Assembly (NCBI GenBank): GCA_900545715.1
Contig: URAJ01000021.1
Location: forward strand, 1-38,564
Direction of reading: 5' to 3'
Length of the DNA: 38,564 nt
From: an uncultured Opitutales bacterium
Lineage (GTDB): Bacteria; Verrucomicrobiota; Verrucomicrobiia; Opitutales; Intestinicryptomonadaceae
Below, one piece after another: positions 24,563-34,466 of the stretch. A model generated the notes under the pieces. It saw nothing but the letters and a program-made list of their open reading frames with translations. It was not told the DNA's origin and did not search any database. The translations under genes were made by a program, and so were the position numbers. Within the stretch, counting starts at the first letter, position 1. The number at the start of each line of letters is the position of its first letter.

Positions 24563-25741
24563 ATGCAACCTTTAAAGGCAGGTTTTAGATGGTATGGCGA
24601 CAACGACGAAGTCCCGCTGGAATTCATAGCCCAAAGCGGCGCGAAAAGCATGTTTACGTCGCTGCACCAGATACCGTACGGAGAAGTTTGGAGCGTCGAA
24701 GACATCGCCGCCCGCCAAGAAAAAGTTGCCTCTTACGGGCTTGAATGGGACACCGTAGAATCGGTACCGGTATCGGAGGACATAAAACTGCGCTCCGGCG
24801 ATTTTGAGCGCCATATTGAGAACTACAAACAGACCATACGCAATTTGGCGGCGCGCGGCATAAAGAACATAATATACAATTTTATGCCCGTGCTCGACTG
24901 GATACGCACCGATTTGCACTATCGGTTGCCGGACGGCTCGCGCTGCCTGCGCTTCGACCCCGTGCAATTCGCCGCGTTTGAAATATACCTGCTAAAACGC
25001 GAGGGCGCCGAAAAAAACTATACGCAAGCCCAGTTAGAAGCCGCTGAAAAATTCTTTGAATCTCTCGACGGCGATAAGAGAAAAGTTTTTGAGAGGTCTA
25101 TAATCGACGTATTCCCCGGCTGCAAAATGGGGCTTGAAATAGGCGACGTCCGAAAAATGCTCGCCAAGTACGACGGCATAGACGCAGCAAAGCTTAAAAC
25201 ACACTTGAAGCTGTTTTTGGACGAAGTTCTGCCCGTGGCGGAGGAATTTGGAAGCGTAATGGCAATCCACCCCGACGACCCGCCTTTTGACGTGCTGGGG
25301 CTTCCGCGCATAGCCTCGCGGCTTTCGGATTTTCAGGAAATGTTCGCGGCAAATCCGAGCCGTTCAAACACAATCTGCTTCTGCACGGGCTCCCTAAGCG
25401 CGGGCTTGCACAACGACATTCCGCAAATGCTCGACGCCCTCAGGGAGAGAATATACATCGCGCACCTTCGCAGCACACAGGTCAACCTCGACGGCAGTTT
25501 TTACGAAGCCGGGCACTTGGAAGGGCGGGTGCCTATGGTAAAGGTAGTGCGCAAGCTTATGGAGCTTCAAGACGAGCGCCTTAAAAGCGGCGGAAACAAA
25601 ATAATCTTCCGCCCCGACCACGGCCGCGATATGGCGGACGACCTCCTCAAACCCCCGACGGCAAATCCCGGGTACTCGTACATAGGGCGAATGAAGGGGC
25701 TTGCGGAAATCCGCGGCGTTGAGGCGGCTCTCTGCGATTGA
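24563..25741 (+). CDS. uxuA: Mannonate dehydratase UxuA
   Basis: Dehydrates D-mannonate to 2-keto-3-deoxygluconate, which the kinase kdgK then phosphorylates. The 392-aa protein shows the family features FRWYGDND near the N-terminus, LEWDTVESVPV, the metal/substrate segment AIHPDDPPFDVLGLPR, CFCTGSL, and the C-terminal FRPDHGRDM. The ATG at 24563 has AAGGGGA about 6 bases upstream, a strong ribosome-binding site; a TTG 15 bases upstream is less likely. Last gene of the operon, 19 bases after the SDR stop, and followed by a terminator. Confidence 0.95.
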   Translation: MQPLKAGFRWYGDNDEVPLEFIAQSGAKSMFTSLHQIPYGEVWSVEDIAARQEKVASYGLEWDTVESVPVSEDIKLRSGDFERHIENYKQTIRNLAARGIKNIIYNFMPVLDWIRTDLHYRLPDGSRCLRFDPVQFAAFEIYLLKREGAEKNYTQAQLEAAEKFFESLDGDKRKVFERSIIDVFPGCKMGLEIGDVRKMLAKYDGIDAAKLKTHLKLFLDEVLPVAEEFGSVMAIHPDDPPFDVLGLPRIASRLSDFQEMFAANPSRSNTICFCTGSLSAGLHNDIPQMLDALRERIYIAHLRSTQVNLDGSFYEAGHLEGRVPMVKVVRKLMELQDERLKSGGNKIIFRPDHGRDMADDLLKPPTANPGYSYIGRMKGLAEIRGVEAALCD

Positions 25742-25764
25742 CGCCGAATAAAAATAATTTTTTT

Positions 25765-25797
25765 AAGCGCCGGCTGACGTTTAGCCTGCGCTTTTTT
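25765..25797 (+). terminator. Terminator of the hexuronate operon
   Basis: AAGCGCCGGCT pairs with AGCCTGCGCTT (one mismatch) around GACGTTT, followed by a T6 run, 23 bases after the uxuA stop. Confidence 0.9.
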
Positions 25798-26451
25798 ATC
25801 CACAGAATGCTAATTCAATATTTTGCCAGTATAGCAATTATAGAACTAAAAAAATTGGCCGGCGGAATTTTTTTTGGGGAATTGCCAGTATGCGCTACCC
25901 CGCTTAGATATTTTTGCCAAGACAATTTTTTTCATTCGCTAAATGACGGGCGGCATTGAGCTTAAAAATGCGGAGCCTCCCGCGCCTTGAAACGCAACAA
26001 TCAGAAGACAAAAAAATTTTTCAGCGCGCAGAAAAAAATCCGATAAAAACGCGCATTTAAAATCGCCGACAAATTTTCTATAAAACCGTTTATCCAATAA
26101 AAAAAATATGCCGCGAGCGTAAACAAGAAAGCTTGCGTTATTAAATTTCCAGTTGCGGTAAAAGAGCCTATTAACGCCTCTCTTTGAGGGAGCGGGCGGA
26201 ATTTCCGCGATACGGTTTAGCAGTCGGAATTTAGGGGAGGAAACCCGCCTTTGATTGTCTTTCCCCAACGCCAAAAAAATTTCCATTTGCACAGGCAAAG
26301 ACATTTTTTACGCGCGCCGAGTTCCTTCTGCCCTTTTCATTTCAGCGTAAAAGACAAAAAACATAAAATATTTGAGATTCCAATAAGTATGCCCCGCCCC
26401 GCGGGAAAATGAAAAAACTCCGCGCCAGTTTTTTTTACGGCGGCTAAGTTG
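25798..26451. other. Long AT-rich non-coding spacer
   Basis: There is no convincing gene here. A minus-strand frame of 121 codons crosses most of it but has no ribosome-binding site, an odd Phe/Arg-rich composition, and no recognisable family. The stretch could hold decayed coding sequence, but I cannot identify an ancestor. Confidence 0.5.
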
Positions 26452-26500
26452 AAAAATAGAGTTAACGGATAAAAGCAACGCAATGCGCTTTTACCCGTTA
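26452..26500 (-). terminator. Probable terminator of the sialidase-like gene
   Basis: TAACGGATAAAAGC (26463-26476) pairs with GCTTTTACCCGTTA (one mismatch) across a 10-base loop. On the minus strand it is followed by CTCTATTTTT. It begins 18 bases beyond the minus-strand sialidase-like stop. Confidence 0.65.
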
Positions 26501-26518
26501 GGGTTAGAAAATTGCGCA

Positions 26519-28217
26519 TCAAAAGCCGTTTTCAGCCACAGACAATACATACATTCCGGCGTCGGGTAATTTGCGGGAACTCTGCAAGTGCAGGTATGAA
26601 ATCCCTATCGGAGCTTTGCGGGAGATTTTGCAATCGGCAATTTTTTTGCCGCCGCAGGAAAGTTCAGCCTTGCCGCTGTCGGCATCGAATGTAAAAACAA
26701 GCTCGCGGGTGGAGCCGTCGCCGAGAGACTCGGGTATGTCCGCGGAAAAGAGCGCGTAGTTTTCGGCAACTTCGTCGGACGGATTTATCCAGCGGTCGTG
26801 CAGCATAATTTTAGCTCCCTTAAATCCCGACGGAATTTTTACTTTGAGCTTTACTTCGCCCTTGCTCGCCATTGGGAAATTCCACACCGCCCCGCGGAGG
26901 TCGCTTACGAGGGAATCGTCGGGAACATATTTTAACAGCAGGCATTTTTTGCCCGGGGAATCCGGATTGTCGGCAAGCCTGCAACCCTCGATTCTATCAT
27001 ATGCGCAGTGCCCCTTTATTCCCTTCTTGTAGTTGAACACGCTCCAATCCTGCAAGCCGTTTGAAAAGTCGCATTCGCGAGACTTTTCAAGAAGCCATCG
27101 GACGTCGAAAAGCACGAGCCTCCTGTTCAGCTCGCTTTGCCCGATTGAAGCCAAAATTTTTCCGGGCGCAACTTCGATAAACTGCGGCTGGTGGACGCTT
27201 TTGTCCCTTCCGGGGGCAGAAGAAAAGTCGGAAGCATTGCGGCGCGGGTCGAGAAGCACCTCGCGGAATCCGCGCCACGTTTTGCCGTCATCGTCGGAAA
27301 TTGCCGCATGAATTGCGCTGCGATTCGTAAATACGTCCTCCCAGACGCCGTCCGCGCCTTCAACTTCAGGAAGGGCCGTTCCGTTCGACCACATCAGCAT
27401 AAGGCGCCCGTCGGAAAGGCGTTTTATTTTTGGCATAACGCATGTCCCGTAAAAATTTGTCGGCACGGGCTTGCTCCAAGTCAAGCCGCCGTTTGAAGAA
27501 TACGACTGCCACAGGTTGTCGAGCGACGTGCGCAGGATAACCCACAACCTTCCGTCTTTGAGGCGCACGGCGGAGGGTTCCATTGCATCGTGATTCCAGC
27601 GAGTGCCTTTGTGCAAGCCTCCCGCCTTGTGGTGCGGAACGTTCAGGCGATTCGATTTCCTCCAGCTTTTGCCAAAATCGTCGCTAATTAAAAAAATCGC
27701 GCCGAAGACAAAATCAATGTTTTGCGAGCTTGAAGTCCGCAATGTCACAGGCATAAGAATGCGCCCGTCAACTATAGTTTAGTTACAACCTCCACGGGCA
27801 TATCTGCGTTTTTTCGACACATTCTCCGTCTGTTCCGCAATCCAAGAACCAAGCGCTTCCGCCGATATTTATAATGTTAAAATATTTGCCGCGCGACTTG
27901 TCGAAATACACCCCGAATTCCTTTCCAGCCGGAGCCTGGGTTTCGGTCCAAGTCAGCCCCATGTCGGAACTTTCGATATACATTCTGTTGGAGACTTCGC
28001 CGTGCGCGCCGCTCTTTAAATTTTCGGGCTGCCCACCGTAGTTGTAATGGCGTATTTTTCCGTCGGGCATAGTGCAAAGCCCCGAAACTGCGTCCGCCGG
28101 CGGGACTCCAACAACCTTAGGCGAATATATTTTATCCAAACCGTTTTCGCCGCCGATACAAAATTGGCCGGCAACCGACAATAACCCCGCAAGACAATAA
28201 ACGCCAAACTGTTTCAT
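26519..28217 (-). pseudogene. Broken secreted sialidase-like (Asp-box/BNR) gene
   Basis: Two minus-strand frames carry the front and back of one protein. Front (28217-27783, 144 aa): signal peptide (MKQFGVYCLAGLLSVAGQFC), then a first Asp-box ESSDMGLTW. Back (27754-26519, 411 aa): two canonical Asp-boxes, ISDDFGKSW and ISDDDGKTW, a related SSNGGLTW, and a C-terminal beta-sandwich-like domain of about 170 residues. The typical join VDGRILMPVT straddles the break: VDGRIL is readable just upstream of the ATG at 27754 in the back frame. Between 27770 and 27785 stop codons occur in all three frames, so no single-base change repairs it. The back frame has no ribosome-binding site. Function if intact: exported glycosidase of the sialidase fold, substrate unknown. 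Gene decay or, less likely, two separate genes. Confidence 0.8.
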
Positions 28218-28379
28218 ACGCCACTAATATTAGCGCCGCATTTTACCGTCAAGCATATTGGGCAAATCGCCCCTCGGAGAAATAAAAATTTCAGCGAAAA
28301 ATAATTTTGTGGACACCCGGACGCCGCCGGAATATAAAAACACGCGAATTAAAAAATAAATCCTCCGATAATATAAACC

Positions 28380-29426
28380 ATGGCAAAACAGAAAATTCCC
28401 ACACAACAAATCGCAAAGGACGACAAAGCGCTTGAAGCCGCCCTCAGCATGGTCAATAAACAATTCGGCGAAGGCTCGCTGGTGCGGCTGGGCGACGCGA
28501 CAAAAATGAATGTCGAAACGATTAGCACGGGTTCGGTCGCAATAGACCTCGCCCTCGGCGTCGGCGGCCTTCCGCGCGGAAGAATTGTTGAAATTTACGG
28601 CCCTGAATCCTCCGGCAAGACAACTTTGTGTCTTTCTCTTATCGCCGAAGCCCAGCGCAAAGGCGGCAATGCCGTGTTCATAGACGTTGAACATGCGCTC
28701 GACCCCCACTACGCAAAAGTCGTCGGGGTGGACCTCGAAAACTTGATGGTCGCCCAGCCCGAATGCGGTGAGGACGCCCTAAATATAGCGGAGACCCTAA
28801 TACGCTCCGGCGCGATTGACGTCGTTGTGATAGACTCGGTCGCGGCTCTCGTATCGAGGCAGGAACTCGACGGGCAGATGGGCGACACCACAGTCGGGCT
28901 TCAAGCCAGAATGATGAGTCAGGCAATGCGCCGCCTCACGGCAGCCATTAGCAAGACGCGCTGCATATGCGTATTCACCAACCAAATACGCGAGAAAATC
29001 GGCGTGATGTTCGGCAATCCCGAGACGACTCCCGGCGGAAGAGCGCTAAAATTCTTCGCTTCGGTTCGCATTGACATACGGAGAATCGGCCAGATTAAGG
29101 ACGCCTCCGGCAAAGTCATCGGGAACCGCACAAAAATAAAAGTCGTAAAGAACAAGGTTGCGCCGCCGTTTACAGAATGCGAATTTGACATCATGTACAA
29201 CGAGGGCATTTCTCTTACGGGCAGCCTAATAGACTTGGGCATAGAGCAAAAGATACTCGAAAAGAAGGGCGCTTGGATATCCTACAACGGCGAGCTTATC
29301 GGACAGGGGCGCGAGGCAGCAAAAGCCTATCTTGCCGACCACCCGGACGTCGCCGACAAAATCCGCGAGGCTATAACCTCGTCAACGACAGTCGTTGGCG
29401 GAACGGCACTCGGCGAGAACGTTTAA
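28380..29426 (+). CDS. recA: RecA recombinase
   Basis: ATP-dependent strand-exchange protein for homologous recombination and SOS activation. The 348-aa protein has the Walker A motif GPESSGKTT (74-82), the segment VVIDSVAAL of Walker B, the L1/L2 DNA-binding loop region ([13 protein letters not shown]), and [10 protein letters not shown]. Length is normal and the C-terminus is short and weakly acidic. There is no Shine-Dalgarno; a GATAAT hexamer (28367-28372) lies 7 bases before the ATG, so a leaderless message is possible. I did not find a clear LexA box in the 162-base upstream gap. Confidence 0.98.
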   Translation: MAKQKIPTQQIAKDDKALEAALSMVNKQFGEGSLVRLGDATKMNVETISTGSVAIDLALGVGGLPRGRIVEIYGPESSGKTTLCLSLIAEAQRKGGNAVFIDVEHALDPHYAKVVGVDLENLMVAQPECGEDALNIAETLIRSGAIDVVVIDSVAALVSRQELDGQMGDTTVGLQARMMSQAMRRLTAAISKTRCICVFTNQIREKIGVMFGNPETTPGGRALKFFASVRIDIRRIGQIKDASGKVIGNRTKIKVVKNKVAPPFTECEFDIMYNEGISLTGSLIDLGIEQKILEKKGAWISYNGELIGQGREAAKAYLADHPDVADKIREAITSSTTVVGGTALGENV

Positions 29427-29528
29427 CTTTATTCCGACCTCCCGCAAATTACTAAGTCCGCCAAATTCTTTTTGCGCAAGGCTTAGTGTCGGCAGCGAGA
29501 TTTTTAGCATCGCGCTACAAACGCAAAA

Positions 29529-29565
29529 TATTCTTCCTTCCTGAAATGGGGGGAAGAATTTTTTT
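29529..29565 (+). terminator. recA terminator
   Basis: ATTCTTCCTTCC pairs with GGGGGGAAGAAT (including G-U pairs) around TGAAAT, followed by T7. It is about 100 bases after the recA stop. Confidence 0.88.
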
Positions 29566-30060
29566 ACGCTTTTTAATTTTTATATCTAATATGCCATTCA
29601 AAAATTTTTAATTACTTGTATTGCCTCTTTCCTTTTAAAGAAAAAATCTAAAAAGTCTTTGCGCGCATAATAAAAAACATTCGCCGCGCGGCGCCTGCCG
29701 CCAATCCCCAGTGGTACAAAAAATCTGCACGCCGCGCGGGAAAGCAAAACGCGTATATCCATCCCGCACAAAAAAAACGCTCTATTTACTTTATACGGCG
29801 CGGCTGGTTAAGAAAAAATTCGCCCATACAAAAAAATATTTATGGTGGAACTGGGCGAAAAAATATTTTTTAAAAAACCAAAATTGCCAACCTGCGCACA
29901 ACAACGATACAAAACCCGAGCCAGTTGTTATCTACAAAGACTGTTTGAAGCGCACCTAAAATTTGGTCGCTATTTAAGAAGCAAAATATTTATTAAAAAA
30001 AATTCCCGCGATGTAGAATAAAAGACGCAATTTAAGAATAGAGCAAATCATGCACAAAAA
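29566..30060. other. AT-rich non-coding spacer
   Basis: This stretch separates the convergent recA and fumarase genes. A plus-strand frame of 82 codons (29711-29959) is Lys-rich, has no ribosome-binding site and matches nothing I know, so I do not call it. I see no RNA gene in it. Confidence 0.5.
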
Positions 30061-30090
30061 ATTTTGCGGGCGGAAAATAATTTCCGCCCC
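30061..30090. other. Strong hairpin of uncertain role
   Basis: GGGCGGAAA (30068-30076) and TTTCCGCCC (30081-30089) form a perfect 9-bp stem with an ATAA loop. On the minus strand it is followed by GCAAAATTTTTT, so it may be a second, downstream terminator for fumarase. Confidence 0.55.
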
Positions 30091-30111
30091 GCCCTATCGG
30101 AATGCCGCATA

Positions 30112-30140
30112 AAAAAACCCCGCAACCGCGGGGTTTTCCC
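30112..30140 (-). terminator. Fumarase terminator
   Basis: AACCCCGC and GCGGGGTT form an 8-bp GC-rich stem with an AACC loop. On the minus strand it is followed by T7. It lies about 20 bases beyond the fumarase stop. Confidence 0.93.
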
Positions 30141-30155
30141 ATTCAAGAGATTTTT

Positions 30156-31775
30156 TTAAAGCTGTTTAAAGAAGTCGTTGCCCTTGTCGTCAACAAGGAT
30201 AAACGCCGGGAAGTTTTCAACTTCAATCTTCCAAACAGCTTCCATTCCAAGCTCCGGATATTCCACAAGCTCGACTTTCTTGATGTTGTCCTGCGCGAGA
30301 ATCGCCGCGGGGCCGCCGATTGAGCCGAGATAGAATCCGCCGTGCTTCTTGCAAGAGTCGGTGACAACTTGCGAGCGGTTGCCCTTGGCAATCATAACCA
30401 TGCTTCCGCCGTTGGATTGGAACAGATCGACATACGGGTCCATGCGCCCTGCGGTAGTCGGTCCGAAAGAGCCGGACGGCATTCCTGCGGGAGTCTTTGC
30501 GGGACCCGCATAATATACGGGGTGGTCCTTAAAATACTGCGGAAGGGGCTCGCCCGCCTTCAACCTCGCGGCGAGCTTGGCGTGGGCTATGTCGCGCGCT
30601 ACAATTATTGTTCCGCGCAACTTCAACCTCGTCTTCACGGGGTATTTTGACAGCTCCGCAAGAATCTCGGGCATCGGGCGGTTTAGGTCTATATCCACAG
30701 CGCCGTCGCCGGTATCAACATTTTTATATTTTTCGGGAATGAATCTTCCGGGATTGGGTTCAAGCTGCTCGAGCCAAATTCCGTTTTCGTCGATTTTGGC
30801 CTTCATGTTTCTGTCGGCGGAGCACGAAACGCCGAGGCCTATCGGGCAGCTCGCTCCATGGCGCGGCATGCGGATTACGCGCACGTCGAGCGCGAAATTC
30901 GCGCCCCCGAATTGCGCTCCGATTCCCAATTTGCGGGTTTCCTCCAAGAGTTTCTTTTCAAGCTCCACGTCGCGGAAGGCGTGTCCGAGCTTGTTGCCTT
31001 CGGTCGGGAGAGAGTCGAGATACTTGACCGACGCAAGCTTTACGGTTTTGAGGCACGCTTCGGCGCTCGTTCCGCCCACGACCCACGCAATATGGTATGG
31101 CGGGCATGCAGCCGTCCCGAGACCCTTCATTTTCTCAACCATAAAGGGAATGAGCTTTTCCGGCGTTATTATCGCCTTCGTTTCCTGATATAGGTACGTC
31201 TTGTTGGCGGAGCCACCACCCTTTGCTATGAACAAAAATTCGTATTTGTCGGAGTCCGTCGCGTAGAGGTCGATTTGGGCGGGAAGGTTGCAACCGGTGT
31301 TTACTTCGTCCCACATATTAAGCGGGGCGTTTTGCGAATAGCGCAAATTTTCCTGTGTGTAGCAGTCGTAAACGCCCTTGGAGAGGTATTCCTCATCGCA
31401 GGCGTTTGTCCATACTGACTGGCCCTTTTTGCCGATGATTGTCGCCGTGCCGGTATCCTGGCAGAACGGGAGCTTTCCCTTGGCGGCAACCTCCGCGTTG
31501 CGAAGCATTGTAAGAGCCACGCTTTTATCGTTGTCGGAAGCTTGCGGGTCTTCGAGTATTGCCGCAACAAGCTTTAAATGCGCCGGCCTCAGCATAAACG
31601 ACACGTCGCGCATGGCGTTTCTGGCGAGAACCGCGAGGCCTTCGGGATCGACTTTGAGAATCTTGCGCCCCTCGAATTCGGCGGTTGAAACATAGTCTTT
31701 GGTCAGCAGGCGATACTGGGTGTCGTCCGCGCCCATCGGAAACATTTTTTGGTATTTAAACGGTGGAACTGCCAT
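30156..31775 (-). CDS. fumA: Class I (iron-sulfur) fumarate hydratase
   Basis: Interconverts fumarate and malate in the TCA cycle or its reductive arm, using an oxygen-sensitive [4Fe-4S] cluster. The 539-aa protein is a fused alpha-beta single-chain class I fumarase. Three Cys in conserved settings would bind the cluster: C105 in FCQDTGTA, C224 in AACPPYH and C318 in GVSCSADRN. The start [15 protein letters not shown] is the usual one for the family. It is monocistronic, with a 219-base divergent gap to the acyl ligase gene upstream. A class I enzyme fits an anaerobic or microaerobic life style. Confidence 0.96.
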   Translation of the reverse strand: MAVPPFKYQKMFPMGADDTQYRLLTKDYVSTAEFEGRKILKVDPEGLAVLARNAMRDVSFMLRPAHLKLVAAILEDPQASDNDKSVALTMLRNAEVAAKGKLPFCQDTGTATIIGKKGQSVWTNACDEEYLSKGVYDCYTQENLRYSQNAPLNMWDEVNTGCNLPAQIDLYATDSDKYEFLFIAKGGGSANKTYLYQETKAIITPEKLIPFMVEKMKGLGTAACPPYHIAWVVGGTSAEACLKTVKLASVKYLDSLPTEGNKLGHAFRDVELEKKLLEETRKLGIGAQFGGANFALDVRVIRMPRHGASCPIGLGVSCSADRNMKAKIDENGIWLEQLEPNPGRFIPEKYKNVDTGDGAVDIDLNRPMPEILAELSKYPVKTRLKLRGTIIVARDIAHAKLAARLKAGEPLPQYFKDHPVYYAGPAKTPAGMPSGSFGPTTAGRMDPYVDLFQSNGGSMVMIAKGNRSQVVTDSCKKHGGFYLGSIGGPAAILAQDNIKKVELVEYPELGMEAVWKIEVENFPAFILVDDKGNDFFKQL

Positions 31776-31947
31776 AATATTTTAGTCTGTTAAAATTTTT
31801 TTGACCGGCGCATTAGTCGGCGTATTTTCGCATAATCTGCCAATTCCGCCCCTTAGACAAGCAATTTTTTACCCGCGCAGGCTTATATGGGAAAAAACGG
31901 CAAATAGCGTCTTGACGCGCGTTAATAATTTCTGAACATAGAAGACA

Positions 31948-31980
31948 GGAGTTTTACCAAATAAAAACTCCGCGATTTTT
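31948..31980 (+). terminator. Terminator-like hairpin in the leader of the acyl ligase gene
   Basis: GGAGTTTT and AAAACTCC form a perfect 8-bp stem with an 8-base loop. A T6 run begins 4 bases after the stem and ends 15 bases before the ATG. A TTGACG hexamer lies about 30 bases upstream. It could be an attenuator or a terminator of an unseen leader transcript. Confidence 0.5.
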
Positions 31981-31994
31981 TATTAGGCGGGAAT

Positions 31995-33668
31995 ATGAAA
32001 ATTATCGATTCCAAAATTATAGACAGCGGCTTCGAAAAATTTAACGGGCAAAAAATACTAAAACTCAACCTCGGCTACGCCGCAATGCGGACGCTCTGCA
32101 CTAACACGCGGCGCGAATACGTAATAGACTGCTCGCTCAATAAAAAGGCCGACAGGGGAACTGTCCTGGCCCTCGCGCTCGCCCTCAAAGAATACATACA
32201 AAAAAAATTCCCCGAATACGAGAGAATCGGCATAGCGCTGCCGTCCTGCCTGCCCGGAATCGCGGTGAATCTTGCAGTGCAGCTCGCGGGAAAAGTAAGC
32301 GTAAACCTCAACTTCACCATGGGGGCGGAAGCCGAAAGATCCTGCCTCGAGCGCGCAAACGTAAAAATGGTAATCGGCTCGAAGAAAGTCCGCGACAAGG
32401 TCGATTCCCACTCGCCGGACTATCCATGGACCGACAACTTTTTCGATATCGGCGATATTTTGAAGGAAATCGGCAAAAAGCGCATAGCCGCAAAGCTCGT
32501 TGCCGTGCGCCTGCTTCCGTTCTGGGTATTGTCGCGCATATACGGGATTCCGCGCGACGGCGGCGACAGGGAGGCGTCGATAATATTCACAAGCGGCTCT
32601 GAGGGAATGCCGAAAGCGGCAGTGCTCACCCACCGCAACATAATGGCAAACTGCGTGCAAATGTGGAATATTGGGCTTATAAATTCCGACACCCGCCTGC
32701 ATGCGAACCTGCCGCTATTCCACAGCTTCGGGCAAACAATACAGGTTTGGATGACCGCAATATACGGAATGCAGTCGGTGACAGTCCAAAGCCCGCTTGA
32801 AGTGCAGGCAAACTTGGAGGCCTCCCGCAAGTACAAATCGACGATTATGATTAGCACCCCGACCTTCCTGCGCTCCTATTACAAAAAAGGAAAGCCGGAA
32901 GATTTCCCCGCAATGCACGGGGTAATCGGCGGCGCAGAAAAAACTCCCGAAGGATTTATTGAAAAATGGAATGAGAAATTCCCGAACGTGTATTATTGGG
33001 AGGGATACGGATTGACGGAAGCCTCGCCAGTAGTAGCCGTAAACCTTCCTCCGAACCTGAAACGCGGGGAATTTTGCCCGCAGCCGAGCCAAACAAAGGC
33101 GGAATCCGTAGGCGAAATTTTCCCCGGAATGCTTGCGGCGGTCGCGAACCCCGACACAGGTGAATTTCTGCCGGTCGGCAGCGTCGGCCTGCTGCACCTC
33201 AAAGGCGCGAGCATTTTCGGCGGATACCTTAACCAGCCCGACGAAAACAAGAAAAAACTCCGCGACGGCTGGCTAAATACCGGCGACCTCGCCGCCCTTG
33301 ACGAAGACGGATTCATATTTATAAAAGGGAGAATTTCCCGCTTCTCAAAAATCGGCGGAGAAATGGTTCCGCACATGAGCGTTGAGGAGTCGATAGTCAA
33401 AGCGCTTGGAATACAGGATTCGGAAGTTCCGCTGATTGCGATAGGCTCGAGGATAGACGAAGCTAAGGGCGAGTCGCTCGTGCTGATATCTTCCTTCGAC
33501 ATTGAGATGGCAAAACTGCGCCGCCTGCTCACGGAAGCAGGACTTCCAAACCTCTGGATACCAAAACACCTTGTGAGGGTGGATGCAATTCCGCTGCTTA
33601 GCTCCGGGAAACTCGACCTCGGCAAGATTAGGAAACTATGCGCCGAGACTGAAACGCCTGCCGCCTAA
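31995..33668 (+). CDS. Aas-like acyl-CoA/acyl-ACP synthetase
   Basis: Adenylate-forming ligase that activates a fatty acid (or lysophospholipid-derived acyl group) to acyl-ACP or acyl-CoA. The 557-aa protein shows the AMP-binding P-loop SIIFTSGSEGMPKAA (195-209), the GYGLTEASP motif, GWLNTGDLA, and the C-terminal GKLDLGKI with the catalytic Lys. The GSEGMPK loop and the acidic spacer resemble the ligase half of E. coli Aas, but the acyltransferase half is missing. Followed by the inositol-phosphatase-like gene after 31 bases and by nadC, all on the plus strand, so probably one operon. GGCGGGA lies about 8 bases before the ATG. Confidence 0.85.
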   Translation: MKIIDSKIIDSGFEKFNGQKILKLNLGYAAMRTLCTNTRREYVIDCSLNKKADRGTVLALALALKEYIQKKFPEYERIGIALPSCLPGIAVNLAVQLAGKVSVNLNFTMGAEAERSCLERANVKMVIGSKKVRDKVDSHSPDYPWTDNFFDIGDILKEIGKKRIAAKLVAVRLLPFWVLSRIYGIPRDGGDREASIIFTSGSEGMPKAAVLTHRNIMANCVQMWNIGLINSDTRLHANLPLFHSFGQTIQVWMTAIYGMQSVTVQSPLEVQANLEASRKYKSTIMISTPTFLRSYYKKGKPEDFPAMHGVIGGAEKTPEGFIEKWNEKFPNVYYWEGYGLTEASPVVAVNLPPNLKRGEFCPQPSQTKAESVGEIFPGMLAAVANPDTGEFLPVGSVGLLHLKGASIFGGYLNQPDENKKKLRDGWLNTGDLAALDEDGFIFIKGRISRFSKIGGEMVPHMSVEESIVKALGIQDSEVPLIAIGSRIDEAKGESLVLISSFDIEMAKLRRLLTEAGLPNLWIPKHLVRVDAIPLLSSGKLDLGKIRKLCAETETPAA

Positions 33669-33699
33669 CAGCCGCAATACCTTACAAAATTGGAGCAAT

Positions 33700-34464
33700 A
33701 TGGACTTATCTGAAAAATCCGCATTTTTAAAAATCGCCTCGTCCGTCGCAAAGGCCGCGGGAGAACGGCTATCGGCGATAGCGGAGCGCCGCGTAAATTC
33801 CGACGCCGGCAACGACGTCAAATTGCAAGAGGACGTCGAAAGCGAAATGTTTATCCGCGGCAAGCTCGAAACGACCGGCATACCCGTCATAGGAGAGGAA
33901 AACGGCGGGGACACGTCGCTTGCATTCAACGATTCCTACTATTGGATAGTTGACCCAATAGACGGCACTTACAATTTTCTCAGGGGCATTCCGGGCGTAT
34001 GCGTAAGCGTTGCCCTCATGAAGGGGCGCACGCCGGTTGTCGGCGCGATAAACGACTTCACCCGCGGCGAGCTCTACGCAGGCGGAAAAGGCCTTCCCCT
34101 TACGCTAAACGGCGCGGAAATAAAACCCGCCTGGGCGCACGAACAGTCGCAGGCAGTGCTAATGACGGGCTTCCCGAGCGCGACCGACTATTCCGACGAA
34201 AACCTTAAACATTTTGTGACAGCCGTGCAAAAATTCAAGAAGGTCAGAATGTGCGGCAGCGCGGCGCTCGCAATGGCGTGGGTAGCCGCCGGAAGGGCCG
34301 ACGCCTACAAGGAAAACAGGCTGTATCTATGGGACGTCGCCGCGGGGCTTTCGTTGATGGAGTCCGCCGGCGGAGCATACGAGTTTGAATTTTTGGGCGT
34401 CGAAGGCAAGCCGCTTTGCATTTCCATACAGGCGGCCGCCCGCAAAGAATTTTTTACAGAGTGA
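33700..34464 (+). CDS. Inositol-monophosphatase-family phosphatase
   Basis: Mg-dependent, Li-sensitive-type phosphatase. The 254-aa protein has the metal-binding EEN (66-68), DPIDGTYNF (85-93) and C-terminal WDVAAG motifs. Substrate may be inositol phosphate, 3'-phosphoadenosine phosphate (CysQ-like) or a histidinol/fructose phosphate; sequence alone does not settle it. The ATG at 33700 has GGAG about 6 bases upstream. An upstream in-frame reading would only add residues from the frame-shifted end of the ligase gene. nadC follows after 2 bases. Confidence 0.9.
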   Translation: MDLSEKSAFLKIASSVAKAAGERLSAIAERRVNSDAGNDVKLQEDVESEMFIRGKLETTGIPVIGEENGGDTSLAFNDSYYWIVDPIDGTYNFLRGIPGVCVSVALMKGRTPVVGAINDFTRGELYAGGKGLPLTLNGAEIKPAWAHEQSQAVLMTGFPSATDYSDENLKHFVTAVQKFKKVRMCGSAALAMAWVAAGRADAYKENRLYLWDVAAGLSLMESAGGAYEFEFLGVEGKPLCISIQAAARKEFFTE

Positions 34465-34466
34465 CA

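Noticed and set aside
26221..26235. Shared 15-mer CAGtCGGAATTTAGG here and CAGgCGGAATTTAGG at 35592-35606, suggesting a dispersed repeat
   Set aside because: A 15-base match with one mismatch is expected by chance many times in a window this size, and the flanks do not align.
25939..26304. Minus-strand frame of 121 codons between uxuA and the sialidase-like gene
   Set aside because: Phe/Arg-rich chain with no ribosome-binding site or domain; more likely chance or decayed sequence.
29711..29959. Plus-strand frame of 82 codons in the recA-fumarase spacer
   Set aside because: Lys-rich translation of AT-rich DNA, no ribosome-binding site, no recognised family, and it lies after the recA terminator.
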